A DNA stretch of 64,000 bases from Diogma glabrata (lineage: Eukaryota; Arthropoda; Insecta; Diptera; Cylindrotomidae), in NCBI GenBank assembly GCA_963693315.1, contig OY856186.1, forward strand, positions 454,953,217 to 455,017,216. Reading direction: 5' to 3'. Positions 47,561 to 59,959 of the stretch are shown here, piece by piece (the stretch's first letter is position 1; each line of letters opens with the position of its first letter). The notes beneath the pieces are model-generated. The model ran no database searches. It was not told the DNA's origin and saw nothing but the letters and a program-made list of their open reading frames with translations. The translations under genes were made by a program, and so were the position numbers.

Positions 47561-50500
47561 AATAATGAACTTTGAACGCCCAGATTTCGACTTCATCAGA
47601 TAAATTTGTAGATTATAGATACTTCACCACAGCTTTGATTAACAATCCTTGGAAGCCGATTTGTCAGCAAAATAATTTGATTTAATTCATTATTTTGTGT
47701 TTTATGTGCTACAAACTAAATATAAAAAATATCTATGTAGGACGTTCTCAATCATTTGGCCAGACTATAAAGACCTAACTGAAACAAGAGTTAGACCAAG
47801 TCTTTGATGATTTGTTCGTTGAAAATGGTGTTAATTTTTCATTTAAAAAGGTAGATTCACTGCGTGCAATAAATAATTTGTTTATGTACCAAAATTAAAG
47901 TAAAATAACAAACCGTTGATAGGGAACGATAAAAATATCTTTGCAGTTTTTAATATTTTTAATGCAATAAAAATTAAATTCCCTTAAAAGCTCAAAAAAG
48001 TTTCCGTTCGAATATCGTATTCAAAACATAATCTTTTATTGGTAACAATATTAACAGCAAATAAATTTTTATTAATTCTCCTTAAATAAGCATACTTTCC
48101 ACTTACAACATAAGCATAAAAAATATATGATTCCATGAGAAGAAATAAAAACAAAAATCTAAACACCTAAAACTAATATAATTTTTTTTGTGTTCTTCAT
48201 AAATAATACATACGGGTCAACCTGTCGCCTCAACACTTGTCAGATTCCTAATTTATAGAAACAAACTAAATATGGGATACATTTAATATATTCTCTCCTA
48301 CGTATAGCTTAGTAGACCCATATTATATTACTGTACACATTTTCACACATTACAGTTTTCAACCTTTTTTATTTTATTAGAAAAAAAAAATTTCCATCAG
48401 CTTTCTATTTTTTTTTTATTCACTTTTCACTTCATCCTTTTTTTTTCATATCTGACATTAAAGTAGGAAATAAAATGTTGAGAAGAAAAAAATTCAGATA
48501 TTTGAATATTGGATACCTTTTCAGTTTCCTGTTTTTCATTTTTTATTTTCTTTAAAGATAATGTCAGCATCAGTAGTGAAAAAAACGACAACGAAAAAGT
48601 GCAAAAAAATCAGCTAAAACTTGAGTATTTTGTCGCATTGTTTGAGTTGGCATTTGAACTATGAATCTATAGTTACACTTTAGCACATTGCTTTCAAGCC
48701 TATTTCCGCTCTCTTACATTCAGATTTTGCAAAATAATGCAAATAAAATTTTGCAGATACCGCATGTAATATATCGTCGCACAACAATTTTTAATAAATT
48801 GTACATACATCAAAAGTTATACTAAGATCTCATAATCCCACTTATATGAAAATTTATTTAAATTTGTTAGTTGTTAAACTTGAATTTTTTATTTCTTATT
48901 CCCAAATTTATTTAAGTGATGATAACATATCGTTTTACTTTCCTGTCATACTTTTAAAATCTTAAAATCTTTCGTAAGAAGCACAAAACAAATTTTCTCA
49001 AAGTAACTCACATTTTTCATCAAATTTTCTTTTAACTTTTTCTCAACTCAAATTTTTCAGGTTTTAAGCTCAACATAGATCAACATAAGATTTCAAACCA
49101 AAATACGAGAAAAAAATGTGCGTACATATAGGTAGATTTTGTTGGTAGAAAGATACAAATCAAATTTCTTATGTCTTAACTCCTTAAAAGTTGTTTTATG
49201 AAAATTAGTTTTAAGAAATCAAAGGATGAATTTGAATTAGGATTGAAATGATATCCGTGAACATTATCTGTTATAAGAAAGTAATTCGTCATCATTCCTT
49301 CTCCTTACCGTTCTCCACTTTGCACCTTCCAACCCGATTTATTTTCATTTTTCACAATTGTAAATCGTAAAATAGAATAATAATGACAATGACAAATTTG
49401 TAAATTTCTTTTATTTATATTTTGAAAAATTGAAATCTTGATTCATTTTTGTTTCTCGACAAAAAGAAAATGTAAAGTAAAGGATTTTTTGTTTGGTTTT
49501 GGAAAATTGTTGATTTTATTTTTGTTGTTGGATATAGTGAAAGACACTAAAAGGTTGACGATAAGTAAAAAGAAAACCAGTACCCGAAAATTTCTTATTC
49601 TGTTGAAGGATATTTATACATATTTTTGTACTATTTGAAGGATTGAAGCGAATAAATAAAATAGATAAATATTTGCGCAAGTGTTTGTGACACGTTTTAT
49701 AAATCGGTAATTTATTAAAATGAAATAAAAAAAAAATGAATAATGAATGCTACGGTTGAAGGAAATAAATTTATGTAAGGGTATCCTAGTGCTTTGTACT
49801 CGTCATATTCCCTCACACTAAATTAGGTTTGTGAACACATTTTAGTTGTTGTTTTAAATTTGTTTGATGGATTAATTTTGATGAATGCGATTTATTAGTT
49901 TTGAAAATATCTAAATGGTTTGTTTACCTTAGAACAAAACGCAGGTGGTTTTTTTGAATTTTATTACAAATTGTAAATTGAAGAAAATTTCTTTATTTCA
50001 TAACAAATAGTATGATAAGGAATGCATAGACCGCACAAAAATCTATAAAATAAACAAGTCGAATATATTCTTTAACAAATATCAATTACCTAATCCAATT
50101 ACAACTCCCTTGTCATGTTGAGTTATCAAAAATGCATTTAAACAAACAAAGAAAGGAAGCAGAAAAACTTCTTTTTGTCTAACATAAAGAAAACAACATT
50201 TTAATTTATTTCTTAACAGCAATAGAAATAATAACAACAACAAATGTTTTTATATAAATAAACTTTTCTAAATTCCCCTTCCTTTGAGATCGTATAAAGA
50301 AAAAAAAAAGTTGTTGCTTCTATTTGCAAAAACTAAAACTTATAAATTCACATTGAAATTTCCCTTTTGGTTTTCCCGACTTCGTTAAAAAAATACACAA
50401 ACAAAAAAAAAAATATATTTCAAGAAAATTTCTTTTTGCTGGTTAACTTTTTAAATCAAAAATCTTTAAACTTTTATTTGTATTTTTCTAAATCCCAAAG

Positions 50501-52359
50501 CTATTCGGTTTTTTAACTCGTTTTTTTGTATGTATATGTTTACTGTGCATACAAACATTGTGTGTTTGGTTATGGGACGAAAGACAATTTCAAAAATAAA
50601 AACTCAAAAGTTATATTAACTGTAATAATCATATCGATATAGATACGAAAAGCTTAAAATTTTGAAAGAAACAGAAGAAAAAAAATTTTTACGATTACGA
50701 TCTGATAATTTGTGAGAATAAATAACGAAACGAATTTTATTGTTTAGACATAAAATTTTCGTTTTTTTTTTCTCTGATCCTTAAAGTAAAAGGACCAATT
50801 TGTTATTTGTTCTATAAAAGAAATGGGTGGATAGTGTAATAAATTTTTAAAGAAAACAATATAAATTTTTGATGATTGTCAATGAATTGTCAAAGTTTCG
50901 TTTGATTCTGGAAATCATTGAAGTAATAAAATCTAAAGAAAATTAAGTGTTGTGCTTTGAAACAAAAGAAAAGCGGGCATCAGTCGACACTGATTTAAAT
51001 AATTAGAGACCAAGATTTACAATTTTGTACAGAATTTGCTTGGATAATTTGACATTTGGCATCATTTGACAACAGCTGGGACTGGAGTACGCAGACAAGT
51101 CACACCCTAAAAATCAATAAAAAGGGATCCCTCCAAGTAAAACCAGAAGAAAATAATTATTCCAAATTATTGCGTTTTGTTAGGCCATCAACGATACTTT
51201 TGTTTTGATTCGTTCCGCCATGATATTTTCTTGAGGATGTGTTACGATACTGTTTACTCAGGTACAGAAAGTTAATGCGTTGAAATGTTTGTTCTTTTGC
51301 GACGGTGTAGGTAGACAAATTATACAAGCAATGTCTCTTCTTCGACTTCATGTTCTAAATGCCATAGCTCGTTTCACAAGAGAATAAAACTTAACATTAA
51401 TGATCCCCTGATTTATATTTCTAAAAATTAATTTTAAAACGTGTGCTATTCCTTTCAAATCGGGGCTTAAGATATTCTTTGAATATTTCTGATAAATTCT
51501 GAATTGTTTCTGATAAATTTGTATTATTGTTGAGCTTTTGAAGCGTACATTAATACATATTTGCTTATTCCTAATTATCATTGCTGTATGTGGTATGTCT
51601 GATACATACGGTAAAAGAACGGTTTGAAGTTTGTGTGGGGGAAAGAAGCTAGAAGAAATCTATAATAATTTTGGACTTTTATACGAAATAATATAATATT
51701 ACACCAAAAACTGAATCAATGAAAAACAAATTCTCCTTGGGAAACTCTTATCTATCAATCACTTTGAAAAATGTGATGAATAATGTAATGAAACTACTAA
51801 TTAGCTAACAGAGAAAATAATTTAGTTCTACAAAAATAAATCAAAAATTATATAGTTCAAAATATAAAATGGCTTACATTAATTTATTTTTTGAATGTTG
51901 TCTTCTTCCAAAAACCAGTCCATGAAACAAATGTTGGTTGTCGTCTGGAATTCATTTTATTAAACGTAATTTTTACCAAAAGTATCACGAAATGACAAAA
52001 TTAAATTAGGTTTGTCCATTTGAAATATATCCTTCATAGTTTGGTTGAATTTATTTACACGCCAATAATTATTTATGTTTCGAAGCTCAGCAATATTGTT
52101 CACGCCTTGCGTTCAATTACTCTAAAAATAATAACAAAATATAGTTGAATTAAATTCATTAAATACCAGCTTGATTTAAATTATATTCATTGATGATCTC
52201 AAGAATGTTTAGTCAGCCAAAATAATAATAATAATGACTGTTAATTAAGGTAAATAATTTAAGTAATTTAGACTTATCTTGTATTAAATTTCCACCAAAA
52301 CAAAACAACTGTCATACTTCAAATATCACATCGGTAATGCAAAGCAGTCTTCGGTTGGT
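47561..52359. other. AT-rich region, no gene recognised
   Basis: Short biased frames only. Poly-A/T runs and simple repeats are common. It may be host intergenic or intronic DNA; no element ends were identified. Confidence 0.6.
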
Positions 52360-52480
52360 TTGGCTGCGGCCCATTTCGCGATGAAATTGAAATTGAATCT
52401 GGAAATCGACTAAACAATTTCAATTTACTCTGCTATCTAACTTGAGTTAATTTTGACAGATTGTGTTAAAATTCAAATAA

Positions 52481-52505
52481 TAGGGGAGAGTTGCTTATAT
52501 CGTAC
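52481..52505 (+). repeat. Left terminal inverted repeat core
   Basis: TAGGGGAGAGTTGC followed by TTATATCGTAC; inverted partner at 63683-63707. Confidence 0.65.
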
Positions 52506-52849
52506 TGATTTTTATATTTTATTCGATTACTAATTCCAAAATTATTTTTTTTCTATAACCTTTAGACGATATCGATAATTTGAGATTTTTAATACTTATT
52601 TCCTTTAAAAAACTGAGTAAATTTGTGCATCCGGCTAGTATAATAGAGAAATAGTAAGATGCTGCAACTGGTACGATTTATGCAACTAGTTTCCTAATAC
52701 GTACCACCCACGTCCTAATTCGTACTACCCCCAAAGTGACTCCTACATGTCTGGATTTTGATTTAGACCAAATGTAGACTATGTTCTATGCTGCATTTAA
52801 GTATTCTGGTAATATCCTGTACAAATTTCCAGTATAAAAATTGGTACGA

Positions 52850-53370
52850 TATAAGCAACGGTATTTGTAAGGTATTGTACCTTAGAAAGTATTGTACATA
52901 TTTTAATAAGACAACATACCGAACATACCGAACTCCCATGACTCCCATGACTCCCAGACTCCCTCCCAATAAAATTTTATTGTAAGGTATTGTACCTTAG
53001 AAGGTTAAGGTATTGTACCTTAGGAATAAGTAATTGTAATAAGTAATTGTACCTTAGAAATACGATTGTACCTTAGTGTCAGGTATTGTACCTTAGAAGG
53101 TATTGTACATATTTTAATAAGACGACATACCGAACATACCGAACTCCCAATACTCCCATGACTCCCAGACTCCCTCCCAATAAAATTTTATTGAAAGGTA
53201 TTGTACCTTAGAAGTTATTGTACCTTAGAAATAAGTAATTGTACCATAGAAATACAATACCTTCTAAGCTACAATACCTTACAATAAAATGGTATTGAAC
53301 CTTAAGGCTTTTAGCTTAAGGCACAATTGTACAATACCTAAATACCAGCTACTGTACCTTACCTTAAAGC
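52850..53370. repeat. GGTATTGTACCTTAGAAGG repeat cluster, left
   Basis: Repeated GGTATTGTACCTTAGAA blocks (52871, 52986, 53086, 53198) with a duplicated block of ACTCCC(A/C) short tandem repeats followed by AATAAAATTTTATTG (52932-52982 and 53140-53193). Inverted versions (CCTTCTAAG) occur near 53260. Confidence 0.75.
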
Positions 53371-53588
53371 TATTGTTAAAGCACATTCGCCAATTAACAG
53401 TCTACCTGGCAAACTAAAAAAACCACAAAACCAAATATACCTATCTTCTTTCTGCCTCCCTTCTGGACGTTCCCATACATAAGTGGAAAAATCCATAATA
53501 TAATATAATTAATTATAAATTTTATTTACTAATTTAATATTAATATTTATAATATTACATTATAATTTTAGATTAGTTAGTTTAGATT

Positions 53589-53654
53589 AGACGAAAGTAA
53601 TTTGTATGACTATTAATGTTTAGTCACTAATAGTCATACAAATTACTTTCGTCT
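53589..53654. repeat. Perfect 27-bp hairpin
   Basis: Arm 53589-53615 is exactly complementary to 53628-53654 (ends AGACGAAAG...ACTATTA / TAATAGT...CTTTCGTCT) with a 12-nt loop. The right arm overlaps the last codons of the C2H2-like exon. Confidence 0.92.
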
Positions 53655-54660
53655 CTGACGTCTCTGCCGTATATCATGGAATAGTCTGATACGTTTTGTG
53701 AGATATCCGTCCTTTTTGTAGTCTCTGCCACACAGGCCACACTTGTATCTTGATGGACCCGGTTTCTGTGAAAGGGGACATTATGTTAATCTTGTAATCA
53801 AAAGTGAGTTAATCTTATTACGGGTGTAATTTTTGGAGTATCCACTTCTTCAAGTTTTCGCACTGGACTGGTTCGAGTATGTTCTATTTTATTCTCCTGT
53901 TCTTCGAAAACTGGTAAAAGCTCTCCTAAGGACTCAGCTAAATGCTTTTTTCCTTGCTTGCTCGCATGTTTTATGGCTAATGTTAATAGTTGCGGTGATG
54001 CTATCATTTCAATTAGTTCCTTTGCACGAGATTCTTTTCCAGTTTCACATTCCCACTAAAGAAAGAACAAAATATTTAGAAAAAACAGAATGAGTTTACT
54101 TAGAACCAAAAATACATACCGAAAATAATTCAATAGCAATTTCTTTGATTTGTTCTTCAGAGTTATCAACAAAAAACGAATTAAATCGAACAAGACTTTC
54201 TTCCAAATGAGCTGGTCTAACTTCATTGTCACATAAGGGCGAACTGAGTGGAAATTCTTCAACAACATGCCGAGAATTAATTAATTAATTAATTAATAGC
54301 TCGTAAAACTTGAGTTGATTCAGAAAGTTCAACTACAAAAAAATTATCTGATGCTCCTTTAACCTAATAAAAAAGTGGAATGTTTCTAAATACAAGTAAA
54401 TATTATAAAAATGCAATTCTCACATGTAGATTTGTATCACATACAGGAAACCATAGATTAGATTGTAAACAATACATTCGAACCCATCCCATCGAATCAT
54501 ATATAACAGGTGATCCTTTATCTAAAAAACCAATCCAGTTTAATGTTGCATGAGGGGTTAACGGTAGTTTCGTTTCACGGCATTGTAATGAAAAGCCGCC
54601 AACTTGAACCAACATTACAGTAATAAATTGTTCTTCAGTTGCAGGTGCTGCGTGATATGT
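53643..54660 (-). pseudogene. Captured Ctf4/WDHD1 (SepB) gene fragment fused to a C2H2-like finger
   Basis: Four minus-strand exons with GT-AG introns of 60, 64 and 56 bp. Exon a (54660-54424): LPLTPHATLNWIGFLDKGSP, SMGWVRM, LWFPVCDTN, the SepB region of Ctf4/WDHD1, a replication-fork adaptor. Exon b (54363-54120): KGASDNFFVVELSESTQVLR, then SSPLCDNE after a (AATT)n tract that introduces a stop and shifts frame. Exon c (54055-53822): ETGKESRAKELIEM, LTLAIKHASKQGKKHLAESL, the helical region. Exon d (53765-53643): SRYKCGLCGRDYKKDGYLTK ending LFH, a C2H2-like finger whose first His reads Arg, then a stop. Splices are in phase 0 (a/b, b/c, c/d). The beta-propeller start is absent. Partial, damaged host-gene capture. 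Confidence 0.78.
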
Positions 54661-55000
54661 ATTGTACCTTAGAAGGTATTGTACCTTAGAAGGTTAAGGT
54701 ATTGTACCTTAAGGTACCCTAAGGTACAATATAATATATAATATCGTACCGTTAGTTGCTTATATTGTACCCTTGCTTATATCGTACCATTACGTTTGTA
54801 CAATACGGTACAATACGATACAATACGGTACCTTAAGGCTTTACGGTACCTTTACGTATTGTACCTTAAGGTACCTTATTAAACATGACCGTATTGTACC
54901 TTAGATTATTGTCATCAGAAGGGTAAAACTAACATATGTTATAAGTGCTTATATCGTACCGTTAGTTGCTTATATCGTACCATTGCTTATATCGTACTGT
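54660..55000. repeat. GGTACCTTAAGGTACC palindrome and TATCGTACC cluster
   Basis: Dense GTACCTTAAGGTAC palindromes, TTGTACCTTAGAAGG blocks and GCTTATATCGTACC motifs (for example 54768, 54943, 54967, 54985). The segment about 54860-54960 recurs inverted at about 55765-55870. Confidence 0.8.
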
Positions 55001-55005
55001 TAGCT

Positions 55006-55665
55006 GTATGGGAACCACCCTAAGGGTTGAAGATAGGGTGTTGATGACTTAGGGTGAAATATTACGATTAAAAAAATATTAGGACCTTGTCATACATTTG
55101 CCACATCTAGGAATCACTTTGGGCCAGTTACAGCCAATTTATGCAAAAAAGTTTATTTTTCCACTTATGTATGGGAACGTCCAGAAGGGAGGCAGATAGA
55201 GGATCGGAATATTAGGAAGAAATGTTTGGAATGAAAAATTAAATGGACCTATTCATACATTTGACCCCTCTAAAGGTCATCACGGTGGAACTATGAATTA
55301 TTTTTTAAAATTTTTATTCATATTTTTAGTTTTTTGTATGGGAACCCCCCTAAGGGTTGAAGATAGAGTGTTGATGACTCAGGGTGAAATATTACGATAA
55401 AAAAATATTAGGACCTTGTCATACATTTGCCACATCTAGGAATCACTTTGGGCCAGTTACAGCCAATTTATGCAAAAAAGTTTATTTTTCCACTTATGTA
55501 TGGGAACGTCCAGAAGGGAGACAGATAGAGGATTCCGATATTAGGAAGAAATGTTTGAAATGTAAAATTAAATGGACCTACTCATACATTTGACCCCTCT
55601 AAAGGTCATCACGGTGGAGCTATGAATTATTTTTTAAATTTTTTATTCATATTTTGAGTTTTTTG
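55006..55665. repeat. 330-bp direct tandem repeat (2 units)
   Basis: Units start at GTATGGGAACC, 55006 and 55336 (period 330), nearly identical. Related single copies: 62827-63150 (permuted) and a short inverted piece at about 53450-53490. The 55384-55593 frame across a unit is not repeated cleanly and shows no domain. Confidence 0.9.
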
Positions 55666-55675
55666 TATGGAATAC

Positions 55676-56095
55676 AATACTTTACGGTACAATACAATAA
55701 GGTATTGTACCTTAGAAGGTTAAGGTATTGTACCTTAAGGTACCTTAAGGTACAATATAATATATAATGATATAAGCACTTATAGGTTAGTTTTACCCTT
55801 CTGATGACAATAATCTAAGGTACAATACGGTCATGTTTAATAAGGTACCTTAAGGTACTTTAAGGTACAATACCTTAACCTTCTAAGGTACAATGCCTTA
55901 TTGTATTGTACCGTAAAGTATTGTATTGTACCGTATTGTACCGTAAAGCCTTAAGGTACCGTATTGTACCTTTGATTATTGTCATCAGAAGGGTAAAACT
56001 AGCCTATAAGTGCTTATATCGTACCGTAAGCCTTAAGGTACCTTAAGGTACAATACCTTAACCTTCCAAGGTACAATGCCTTATTGTATTGTATG
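55676..56095. repeat. Palindromic GTACCTTAAGGTAC cluster, second block
   Basis: Inverted and direct copies of the 54.66-55.0 kb block, including TACCCTTCTGATGACAATAA (about 55795) and its inverse (about 55975), which can fold into long hairpins. Confidence 0.8.
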
Positions 56096-56530
56096 TACGA
56101 TTTTAATTTACATTCTCGGAGACGTCTGAAAGCGTCTCCACCCTTTTTTACCCGTGATGATATTCGTAATAAGAAATCCACCTCAACACGATCTTTAAAT
56201 TCTTTTGAAATTTCAAGAATTGCTTCCACATATTTAGTTATAATTAAAAAACTGTCATTCATTGCGTTAGTTTCTAATTTACAAATTTTATTATTATTAT
56301 TAGTATTAGGATTAAAAGAAGACTCACTCTTTAATTGTGACCTAGTTTTGATTGTTGACACGAACGCTGATTTGTTGTTTCCTGTTGGATTTACAGCTAC
56401 CTCAGGTATTGTTGTTTCAGATGGCTTGAAATGTTCTTCTGGTGGTAGGGTTCTGAGCATACCCGTTTGGATGTTGGTTCTTATGTTATGACTGGTGATG
56501 ATACTGTTCCTTTCTCGAATCGTTTTTTCT
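56014..56530 (-). other. Unrecognised 148-codon open frame
   Basis: Minus frame 56460-56014. A Pro/Glu/Thr/Asn-rich first half is followed by an amphipathic ITKYVEAILEISKEFKDRVE and basic ISSRVKKGGDAFRRLRECK. It ends inside the GTACC repeat cluster, so the C-terminus is not native. It could be another captured exon. No family recognised. Confidence 0.35.
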
Positions 56531-56723
56531 GTCGATAATGCTGTTTATGCTTCGGTTGGTTGTTGCTTGTGTTACTTGGTATTATTGATGATATACGTTA
56601 AAAGTGTCCAAGATATTCTTAGTAGTATTTCTAATGTATCAGAAATATAATTGACTGAGTCGTATTTGAGATGGTTTTCTTTTGTATGGCTAGTTGCTTT
56701 GACATAAAGTTCTTAATTGCATA

Positions 56724-57499
56724 TACCGGGTGATTTTTTTAACCTGAAACTTTCAAATATCTCGAAAAATAAGAACTCTACGGAAAAAATGCCCATATTC
56801 AAAAATTTAATCTTTCCGCGGGGAAACACATTAGTGCAAAAAAATAGTCCCCCACCACACCTTTTTGTGGGGGGGGGGGGGTTAACTTTGAATCTAAAAT
56901 AGGAACCCCACTCTTGCAGATACGGATTTTACGGCTAAAAGTACGTACCATTTGACTAAAAAAATTTGTTCGATTCCTGAAAAATGGCGCTGCAATCGAC
57001 GAAATTCAATTTTTTTCGATTTCTTTTATTAAGAAGATATGCCTACGATTTTGTATAACATTTGAAATAAAAAATATCACGTTTTCAATGTAAAAAGTTT
57101 ATTAATGTAAATGGCTGGTGAATAAACAAATTTTAGCTTAAAATAAGTGTTCAAAATGATGGCCTACCACTTTAATGCACTTATTAATCCGCTCTTCAAA
57201 TGATTGTACACAACTGAGAAGTGTGTCTGCGCTTGAATTTCGGCACACGCATTTTTGACTCGCCCAATCATATTCTCACGTGTTGTTGGTTCTTATTTGT
57301 AAACTTTCTCTTTGAGATAGCCCCACAAAAAGAAATCTGGCGAAGTAAGATCTGGTGATCTGGCAGGCCAATTTACATCTATCATGAATCGAACAAAATT
57401 TTTTGATCAAATCGTACGTACTTTTAGCCGTAGAATTCGTATCTGCAATAAAAAATTGGGGTTCCTATTTTAGATTCAAAGTTACCTCCGCCCACCTAG
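56724..57499 (-). mobile_element. Mariner-like deletion derivative, copy 2
   Basis: Left terminal repeat complete (TACCGGGTGATTT... from 56724, TA flank). A minus-strand transposase tail (about 57100-57400) matches copy 1, and the right terminal repeat is truncated at about 57499. Left and right repeats extend at least 200 bp inward (AAAGTACGTAC and ACGGCTAAAAGTACG blocks in both), so the inverted repeats are long. It shares with copy 1 the same internal junction next to the transposase tail, so both come from one deleted ancestor. A run of 12 or more G occurs at 56869-56881. Confidence 0.85.
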
Positions 57500-57667
57500 A
57501 AACAATGTCGTGGTTGATTGGAGTATTCGTATATTTTATTGGTTTACTTTATTCACAATTATTAGTTTTGAAAACACAAGTATTTTAGGAAGTGTTCTTG
57601 ATTTAATAACTTTTTTTTAATAGCTTTATTTCTATTGTTATTATATTTTATTCGTTATTATAAACAA

Positions 57668-58215
57668 CCGGCTGCGCCAATGTTGTATCCTACCTCCCTG
57701 TAGGATTTTAATAAATAAAAATTGAACACAAAAAATAAATTTTTATTATGCACACAATTTATTAACTAATTTTTTATTTTTATTCACAACAACATGACAT
57801 CTCGTTTTTAGTTCCACAAGACAACTTAGCTTAACCTTATTATTTTTAAATATTCCAAACTCAAATTTATTTTATTTTTCTGGGAGGGAGTTTAATGGCC
57901 ATTACTGTTTTTTAATATCCAAATATGGATGAACCAATTAAAAATTAAATTAAAAAAACAATAGAAACTTCCGTTCATTTACATTTATGATTTCTTCAAC
58001 AATTTATGCGATGATTTGCATAATCGTTGAAAAAATCAAAAACGTTTGCTGATTTAATTAATATTTCTATTTCGAAATATTTAATAAAAAACTAAACTGA
58101 GTTCTTTCACCCACGATTAGTTCGATGGGATAGTTGTGCAAAGAAACTTACGATTAGTATTATAATTATCATTGATATGGCCATAAAAAGTACTGCCATT
58201 AACATAATGGGGCTC
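57668..58215 (-). repeat. Possible LTR with primer-binding-like start
   Basis: CCGGCTGCGCCA at 57668-57679 (minus sense TGGCGCAGCCGG) resembles a primer-binding site next to TGTTGTATCC at 57681. Near 58107 TTTCACCCACGATTAGTTC resembles the CTCACCCCACGATTAATTCC motif of LTR copy A. No second end or target duplication found. Confidence 0.28.
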
Positions 58216-59915
58216 TAAAATTGATTGATTGATTGATTGCAATTGATTGCAATTGATTGGATTGATTGCAATTGATGGATTGATTGCAATTGATTGCAAT
58301 TGATTGGAATTGATTGCAACTTATTGCAATTGATTGCAATTGATCGCAATTGATTGGAATTGATTGCAATTGATTGCAATTGATTGATTGATTGATTGGT
58401 TGCAATTGATTGCAATTGATTGGGATTGATTCCAATTAATTGCACTGATTGCAATTAATTGATTGATTGCAATTGATTGGAATTGATTGCAATGATTGGA
58501 TTGATTGCAGTGATTGAATTGATTAGATTTATTGCAAATGATTGAATGATTGCAATTGATTGGAGGTGATTGCAATTGATTGCAATTGATTGATTGATTG
58601 ATTGACTGCAATTGATTGATTGATTGCGATTGATTGCAATTGATTGGAATTGATTGCAATTGATTCCAATTGATTGCTATTGATTGCAATTGATTGCAAT
58701 TGATTGCAATTAATTGGATTGATTGCAATTGATTGATTGGTTGCAATTGATTGCAATGGATTGGAATTGATTGCAATTGATTGCAATTGATTGCAATTGA
58801 TTGAGTGATTGATTGCAATTGATTGGATTGATTGGATTGATTGCAATTGATTTCAATTGATTGGATTGGATTGATTGCCATTGATTGCAATTGATTGGAT
58901 TGGAATGATTGCAATTGATTGGATTGGATTGATTGCAATTGATTGCAATTGATTGCAATGGATTGGATTGATCTCAATTGATTGATTGATTGCAATTGAT
59001 TGGATTGATTGATTGATAGCAATTGATTGGAATTGATTGCAATTGATTGCAATCGATTGCAATGGATTGGAATGATTGCAATTGATTGCAATTGATTGCA
59101 ATTGATTGAGTGATTGATTGCAATTGATTGGATTGATTGGATTGATTGCAATTGATTTCAATTGATTGGATTGGATTGATTGCAATTGATTGCAATTGAT
59201 TGAATTGGAATGATTGCAATTGATTGGATTGGATTGATTGCAATTGATTGCAATTGATTGCAATGGATTGGATTGATCTCAATTGATTGATTGATTGCAA
59301 TTGATTGGATTGATTGATTGATAGCAATTGATTAGAATTGATTACAATTGATTGCAACTGATTGGATTGATTGCAAACTGATTGATCGATTGCAATTGAT
59401 TGCAATTGATTGCAATTGATTGATTGCAATTGATCGCAATTGATGGCAATTGATTGGAATTGATTGCAATTGATTGCAATTGATTGAAATTGATTGCAAT
59501 GATTGGATTGATTGGATTGATTGCAATGATTGGATTGATTGGATTTATTGCTATTGATTGATTGATTGCAATTGATTGCAATTGACTGGAATTGATCGCA
59601 ATTGATTATAATTAATTGATTGATTGGTTGACTGCAAAGTATTGATTGATTGATTGATTGCAATTCAATTGGTTGCAATTGATTGGAATTGATTGCAATT
59701 GATTGGAATTGATTGCAATTGATTGCAATTTGTTTGATTGCAATGGACAGCAATTGATTGCAATTGACTGCAATTGATTGGATTGATTGCGATTGATTGA
59801 TTGATTGTAATAGATTGCAATTGATTAGAATTGATTGCAATTGATTGATTGATTGCGATTGATTGCAATTGATGGCAATTGAATGCAATTTATTGCAGTG
59901 ATTGCAATTAATTGA
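58216..59915. repeat. TTGATTGCAA decamer array 1 (~1.7 kb)
   Basis: Built almost entirely from ATTGATTGCA-type decamers and ATTG tetramers, with GGATTGATT variants. All three minus frames are open because the decamer lacks stops (Asn-Gln-Leu-Gln-Ser-Ile-type repeats). Higher-order blocks of about 360 bp recur (58.75-59.0 vs 59.09-59.34 kb). Confidence 0.95.
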
Positions 59916-59959
59916 TTGTAGCTTTTAAATAAACTTTTCAACTTGTTTTTGGGGCTCTA
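59914..59959. repeat. Array terminator block 1
   Basis: GATTGTAGCTTTTAAATAAAC...GGGGCTCTA; the near-identical block ends array 2 at 62504-62549, and GGGGCTCTA also precedes array 1 at about 58209. Confidence 0.85.

Noticed and set aside
58321..59888. Long minus-strand frames (276, 304 and several 65-140 codons) of Asn-Gln-Leu-Gln-Ser-Ile repeats
   Set aside because: They arise because the 10-bp repeat has no stop codon in any minus frame; all three frames are open at once and no start, domain or non-repeat sequence supports a gene.
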